A stretch of 64,000 bases of DNA from Gremmenia infestans. Lineage: Eukaryota; Ascomycota; Leotiomycetes; Helotiales; Hamatocanthoscyphaceae. Positions 58,098 to 64,000 of this stretch are shown here, piece by piece. Each line of letters starts with the position of its first letter. Position 1 is the first letter of the stretch. The stretch spans positions 124,001-188,000 of the forward strand of contig JAFEVB010000022.1 in the NCBI GenBank assembly GCA_032629725.1, written 5' to 3'. A model generated the notes under the pieces. The model did no database searches, was not told the DNA's origin, and saw only the letters and a program-made list of their open reading frames with translations. The translations under genes were made by a program, and so were the position numbers.

Positions 58098-60805
58098 GAT
58101 CCAGAAGGAGGGGCAGCTGGCTCGACAGCCCTCGAATAGGATATTACAAATGTGGTACTTTTTGAAATTTACATGTGATACCTTCAAGGCATCATGAAAC
58201 GGTAAGAGAGAGAGGAAATGGAATTGGAATTGGAAGAGGGGAACCTTGTGTGCAGTTTGCTTTTTGGGGGGAAAGGAAACGAGAAAGTCAATAAACGAGT
58301 CGCAACTTTCTAACGCGTGTGCACGTGCCGTACTGCCGAGTGAATCTACCTCCGTAATTTAAACCGCGGGCTTATCATAATCGATGGTGGATCTGGTGGA
58401 TCCTATCGTTGCTTACCTAAGGTAGTAGGGTTTAGGTCCCGCCCCGCACCCTGCATTGAAGATATGCGCTTTCTTTTGGTACAGTATTATAGAATGTTTC
58501 ACATAGAGACTTCATATAAAACTGAAGAGAGAAACTACCGGAAAACCTCTCTCAAATAGCTGTCTTTCCAATGGTGAAAAGACGTTACTATCATAAGCAC
58601 GTAACGTTATCGCTGGAGATCCTCTACTATACCATATCAGTCAGACCTTCAGGCAAACAACCTACGCAACAATATATACTATTCTCCACCCAGATTATAG
58701 TCTTCCTAATAATCGTAGTATCTGAACCTTTAGCACACGATCATCAAAATAAAATAGTTTCTCTATTATTGTAATTTAAGAACCCCTCTTAAGTTATTTG
58801 TGCATAGCATAATGAATCGTCGACGTAACTCTTATGCTTATACCTTCCTTCATTACACTTTCTTATCCTTTGTACCAGTTCTCCGGCCAAATATTCTCAA
58901 GACCATCTCCTTTGAACCTGAATTAACCTTTCCTATACTGCATCCATTGCATCCAGGTCAACTTCTGGTAGGGACTAACCACAAGATGTGTCTTCATAAT
59001 CATCTCAGTCTAATGACTAAAGACTCAATTCTTTTTGCAGCCATTCAAGAGAAACAATAAAAGGAGTGTCAAAAAGCCCTTAGGAGCGGCATAATCCAAC
59101 TAGCCAAAATATACGGCAGAACGAGCGAAAGAAACCCTCGAGGAACGAAATATGAGTGATGAATGGAATATCCAGTGAGTCAAGGATGCTAGCAACAAGA
59201 GAAAATACAGAAACCTCCAGCAGGCTCTCTAAGCCAAACTTAGGGAAATAAAGTGATGGCTTCTAAGCAATGGTCATCTGACAATGGCAGCACTTTTGTT
59301 GAAAAAACACAGGTATGCATTAAATAGAGACTGAATCTCATATTCTAACTTGGTAATGATTCGGGAGAAGATCCTCAAGCCCCAGAGAAGCTAAAGCCAA
59401 AACCCCCGCCGTTGGACATAACCGGGACCTGAAGAAAGAGATCCTTAAGTAAAACGGAGGACTTCTTGCACTTTGGACTATGATGTATCTTCGTTTCTAA
59501 CCGGAAATAGGAAGTGGAAAATACGCCAACCAAAAGAATTTGCGATCAAATCCCTGAATACAATACCCACAGTTCTCTGAACGACAACTGACATAAAGAG
59601 ATAACAGTTAATCTGAATAAGATGGTCAAACGTACTCTCTAAGCCCTACCACCGATCACGGCCACTGTCACAGTAACAGCGCTCCCACCGACACTCCTTT
59701 CCCCCAGCGTTGAACATCTCCGAGCTAGCTACTTCTCAACCAAAACCTGTGGGGGGTGCCAGGGGAATGGGGCACAGCAGGTCGCATACACGGCTCTCAA
59801 GTTCAGGAACGAAATCCTATGGGCCTGTATTCTCTTCTAGTCAGCACTCGCGCTCCGCCTCTATGCAAACTAGTACTCGTACTACAGTCTACACGCAGGG
59901 CGGTTCCCAGCAAAGTAATGATGCGCGAGAAGCGGCGAGCGACGGAGGAGCTGGACCAAGACGAGGATAAGGGCATATGGATGGAAACGCAAGAGCAAAT
60001 GACACGGAAATGGATGAATGGCTAGGATCAATGCTACAGGAATTATCAATGAGATTGGTTGGGGAACTTTCGGTTATGACACCAACGAATGAACTATCCT
60101 CACACCAGCTCAATCTTAATTTAATTGTACAAACCGCTATAGCAAAGCAGAAGAGATAGCAAAGGAGTACTCACTGGACTTGTGGTTGAGGGAAAAGAAT
60201 CGACGAAAAGCCTAATATGGCTGGTTTAAAGTACTTCAGAAGAAGTGATTGGTTATTTACCTTCTTCACGAGTTCAACTATAATAAAACATACCCTTTTC
60301 ACCTTCAAAGAGGCCGGGGGGCGGGGTATACAGTTACTGATATCGCTTCTCATATGTCACCTATTAGTGTCTAAACATCAACACCTACAAACCATGTTTG
60401 AGTCATGCAATGAAGCTCGAAGAGATACGCAAAAAAAGTCGACGATGTAGAGAAAGGTATGGTTCCTAGAGTAGACAGCAGAGTATGACCGGGAAAGGAA
60501 AGGGGCTACCTTCGTCAAGCGCTTGCTTGCCTTGCAGGCTCCCATGTGATAAGAAGTCAAAGAAACGCAGCACCTTGCTTTCTAAAAACATGACAATGAT
60601 TTGAACGAGAACTGATATGTAAATTCTTTCTTTAAATAAAGCCAAGCCAGCCGTGCGTACAGTACGTACAACAGCGCTTTCCAAGATAGCTAGCTGCTAT
60701 GCCGATGCCCCCCAAACGCCAGTTATGCAAACCCCCATATCCGACGCTGAAATATACATAATCCCTCTCACATCCCACCTATGCTACGCTGACTATCCCT
60801 CACAT
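58098..60805. other. Gene-poor region, possibly with a decayed element
   Basis: Upstream side of the giant gene, then 58570-60160 with short fragmentary frames (for example a Ser-rich one at 59710-59970 and a following one to 60159) that I cannot join or identify. The texture of interrupted frames and A/T-rich blocks suggests a decayed gene or transposon, but nothing specific can be named. Confidence 0.4.
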
Positions 60806-63485
60806 CTATATATTCCCATTCAGCTTCTTACTAGCTTTCATGATAATCGCCGCCGCCTTCTCGACCTGCTGCTGGGCCAGCGCCCAGTCTTCCGCTACCA
60901 CAGCGTCGCGGACGGCCGGGAACATGGCTGAGTCGTAGCCGGACCAGAGGTCCGGGCCGAAGACGACGTGTTTGTATTGCGTGCGGTTGGGTATCTATTA
61001 TGGTTAGTGGAATGAAATGAGAAGTAGTAGGAGTATGTGAGTGTGAGGAAATGAAAGAACTTACGCCACCGCCCTCCTCCAGATCCAACAAGTGGGTTTC
61101 AAAATTCGCCATGCGCGTATTATGGCTCTTCCTATGCGCAGCTAGAATATTACTCTCGAAACCATTGCCGCCAAGCACCATGGCATCCCACTCCAACTCC
61201 CACTTCTCGAATTGCTTTGCATCTCTCGCGAACTGCAGCACTGCTTCACGGAGAGAATCCGTGCTCCACGTCGGATTCCCAGCTTGGTTTGCGCCCTTGC
61301 TCTCGGCCCAGTTCTCGAGATCCATCGACCAGGCAATCAGGGATGCCGAGTAGGCTGACATGTCGAAAGGCATGACTAACTTGTCGGAGAATTCGAGAAT
61401 CAGAAGCCCCCAAACTTGCGCGAGCATATTGTGGAATATGAATCCTGGATCTCCAACACGTAGCATCCATTCGAAGTTGTCGTAAGCAGAGTGGTATGGG
61501 TAATGAGAGTCCCCATCGAATCCCATGTCGATGCTAGACATTCCTGCAATGTCTTGGAAAGCAACATAATCACTGCCAGCACCCAACCCAGTAAGCTGAT
61601 CGCCTCGATTCTCCCAGATATCCTTCAAGGTTTCGTTTTTTATAGGATCAGAGACCCTGGCAAGAGTTTCCGTAAGCGCTCTCTTAAAGATTGGGCTTCC
61701 AGCGGCCTTGAATTCCGTTCCACCTACAGCTACATCCACATTGATATAGATGAACCCGTCTTTACGCAGCTGCTCAATATGTTTTTCGACGTACTCGGTT
61801 GAGCCTATTAGATTATATTCCTCGGCATCCCAAGACGCAAATATAATGGTCCGAAGGGGTCTCCAACCTCTCGCCATGAGATCTCCGAAGATGTGAATGA
61901 CTTCAAGCATGACTGCCGTACCAGATCCGGGATCCGTAGCACCAAAGACCCAAGCATCTCGGTGGTTCCCGATTATGATAGCTTTCTCATTTTGCTCTAT
62001 CCCGGTGATCTGGCCCATGACATTCCATATTTTCTGCTTCTCATTCTCGTCTTGTTCATTCACGAGATGGACTTTTGGCGAGGATTGGTCCCCCGACCAA
62101 TATGGATCAACACCAGCACCTTTCCACTCATCTGGGACTTGTTGTCCATGTCCCTGAATGGCCTGAAATAGTTTTTGCGCATCACCCCAGGAGAGTGGAA
62201 TACTTGGAATGTTCACTAATCCAGGATTGTGGGTTTTCGATAGCCGTTCAGCATCTTTTGTGCTCGCCCACCCGGGAGTAAGAACATCACCCACAATCCA
62301 GCTCGTTAGGGCAACAGAACCTCGCTGGACGCCATCTTTGGGTAACGCTCTCCCATTTGGAGCGGGAGGTCCCTGTGAATCGTCCGCCGGATCGCTGTAT
62401 ATAATACATCCCGCAAATCCTGCCATTTCCGCCCCCTTGACCTTCATTGCCCTATCTGTCTGGGTTCCATAATACCGTACCAATGCAATGGCGCCCTTCG
62501 TCTCGATCCCACTATCGTATAGTCTCTTGTAATCCTCCTTCGATCCGTAATTCGCATATATTAATGGCCCTGTAACGTCTCCTGCTCTTGAAAGTCCATG
62601 AAAAACCGGCGTCTGCTGTCTAGGAGGATCCGTATACACTGGATCTTCCTCAATCTGCGCCGTCCAAGTAACAGCACCATCATCTCCCAAAATCTCCACT
62701 TTCCTCCCTCCTTCTTTGGGATAATTCAAATAAACCTCATACTCGTCCATCTTTACATCCTCCAATCCATTCGACAAGAAAAATTGCTCCACGTACTGCG
62801 CTAGCACATAATCGCCTTCTGTCCCTGCATTATGATCCGTCTGCGTCACCACCTTCAAATGCTGCTCTATCCTCGCAGAATCCATCATGCTCTGCACATA
62901 CATCCTCACACTCTCAGGATCGAACATCTGCGCCGACATACGTGTCGTGAAAACCCCACTGACGAACAACAGATACACCACGCCCATAATAAGCAAGATA
63001 GCAAAGATCCGCGCCAGTATGAGACAGATATTAAAATCGAGACTTATCCATTCCCGCAATCCGTCCGGTATCCTCCACTTCCATCGAAACGGTAAATGTA
63101 TCGACGAAAACGACCGCGAGAGACTCGATATCCGCTTCCCCCACGTACTTTGCGGTCCCCCCGGCTCCTCCAGCTCCATCTCCTCGATCTCCCCCCTCAC
63201 CATGCCCACCTCGGAGTCCTCGCTCTCTCGCCGCCCAAGAAACGCATCATGTTGTTCGAGACTGCCACGGTTCGATGTGCTTTCCTCTGTAGGCGGTGGC
63301 CGGTATCCAGCTCGCCGTGTAGGCACGGGGATTCTGCCCACGGCATCCGGACCCAGGAGGCCTTCCCGTTCGGCGGGCTCGCTGCTCTCGTTCAGGGAAG
63401 AGGTGCGCGAGGAGGAGCCGATGGCTTCTTCGTAGGTAGGGATAGGCAGCGCTTCGTATGTGTAGGGTTTCTCGTCGGACGGCAT
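60806..63485 (-). CDS. M28 glutamate carboxypeptidase II / Vps70-like membrane peptidase
   Basis: Exons 63485-61065 and 60994-60806 (70-bp intron) give 869 residues. A cytosolic N-terminus of about 150 residues holds PPxY-like and acidic motifs (PIPTYEEA, EIEEMELEEPGG), then one transmembrane helix at about 152-179 (type II topology). The luminal part has a protease-associated insert (GPLIYANYG, KGAIALVRYYGTQTDRAMK) and the M28 zinc peptidase core: GNHRDAWVFGATDPGSGTA (His about 505, bridging Asp), WDAEEYNLIGSTE (catalytic Glu-Glu, about 550) and HYPYHSAYDNF (His about 664). A C-terminal helical dimerisation domain of transferrin-receptor type follows, completed by the last exon (QYKHVVFGPDLWSGYD ... 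KASKKLNGNI). The catalytic residues look complete. Fungal relatives such as Vps70 act in vacuolar sorting; the substrate is unknown. Intact. Confidence 0.92.
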
Positions 63486-64000
63486 CTTGAATGGAATGGC
63501 GGATGGACGCCCGCAGCACGCTGGTTAAGGAATTAGGAAAAGCGTGTCGATCGCTCGTCACTCGTCAGGCCAGCTGGGATTCGAGCCTCATCATTTGATT
63601 GATTAATTCGGTACTGTTCTGTAAAGAGTGTTGAGGGTGGGTTTTGTTTGTACAATGCTGGTTCTCCTGAAGTCGACGTCCTAGTACGGCTAGCATTGAT
63701 AGATACGGAACGGCTGACGTTTGCGACTTAACACGGAAGTCTGAGCGAGAATCAGCGAGTTAGTACATTAATCTGCCCGGAACAATTTACAGAATATCTA
63801 AATAGTATATTCAAGGCAATATTGCAATCGTCGACATCATGCTTCACTTTTATATCAATTCCACTTGATCCGATCACATGGTGGTCACTACGTCTCCTAT
63901 TTCATATCTTCTTCTCTTGAATATTACATAAAGCCTTGCCCGTCACTCAAAAGAGTATGAATGACCCTTCCAAATCATCGCGCTTCATTTGCAACGCTAG
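63486..64000. promoter_or_regulatory. Upstream region of the M28 peptidase gene
   Basis: Probable promoter and leader by position. No other gene is seen up to the window edge. Confidence 0.45.

Noticed and set aside
58571..60159. Short frames that might be a transposase relic
   Set aside because: I could not find a DDE, HTH or other transposase motif in any frame; left as undefined gene-poor sequence.

Overview
The window is nuclear DNA of a filamentous ascomycete. Genes are sparse and sit on both strands. Most are split by short GT-AG introns (about 46-91 bp) with CTAAC/CTGAC-like branch points. Proteins such as an Atg11 claw domain, Rsc7/Swp82, a Sch9-type kinase and a fungal NACHT-ankyrin protein give the lineage. 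Leotiomycetes would fit the overall style, but that is inference. I see no rRNA, tRNA or CRISPR array.

Layout. 0-3.5 kb: the 3' end of ATG11, then a decayed short-chain reductase gene. 4.2-6.7 kb: an unrecognised multi-exon gene whose splicing assembles an HExxH zincin-like motif, with apparent frame breaks. 6.7-10.6 kb: gene-poor with microsatellites, leading into a Pho85-type cyclin. 13.4-14.5 kb: an orphan basic Ser/Arg/Pro-rich protein. 14.9-17.9 kb: a NACHT-ankyrin (NLR-like) gene with a frameshift between its two halves. 18.9-22.8 kb: a deaminase-fold protein with a very long insert, and RSC7. 22.8-25.2 kb: the divergent promoter region shared by RSC7 and SCH9. 25.2-28.7 kb: SCH9. 28.7-32.4 kb: gene-poor. 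32.4-46.4 kb: a secreted or membrane mucin-like protein, an I78 peptidase inhibitor, TMA20/MCT-1, a mitochondrial carrier, a secreted DUF7029/DUF7223-type protein, a small inverted-repeat element and a Cys-rich GPI-like protein. 47.6-58.1 kb: one giant gene of about 3,100 codons (DUF6606-DUF3638-DUF3645 family). 60.8-63.5 kb: an M28 glutamate-carboxypeptidase-II-like membrane protein.

How the genes relate. There is no operon or obvious biosynthetic cluster. The conserved genes (cyclin, deaminase, RSC7, SCH9, TMA20, carrier, M28 peptidase) are intact and splice in frame. The accessory genes (reductase, zincin-like gene, NLR, giant DUF3638 gene) carry stops or frame breaks. Sch9, a Pho85-type cyclin and Atg11 all belong to nutrient signalling or autophagy in yeasts, but their proximity here need not be functional.

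Most unusual signals: two introns of 169 and 170 bp in the giant gene that share sequence and an inverted-repeat core (introner-like); almost identical 99-bp ankyrin units in the NLR; a 25-nt micro-exon carrying the NLR Walker A motif; and a 293-bp MITE-like element flanked by TA.
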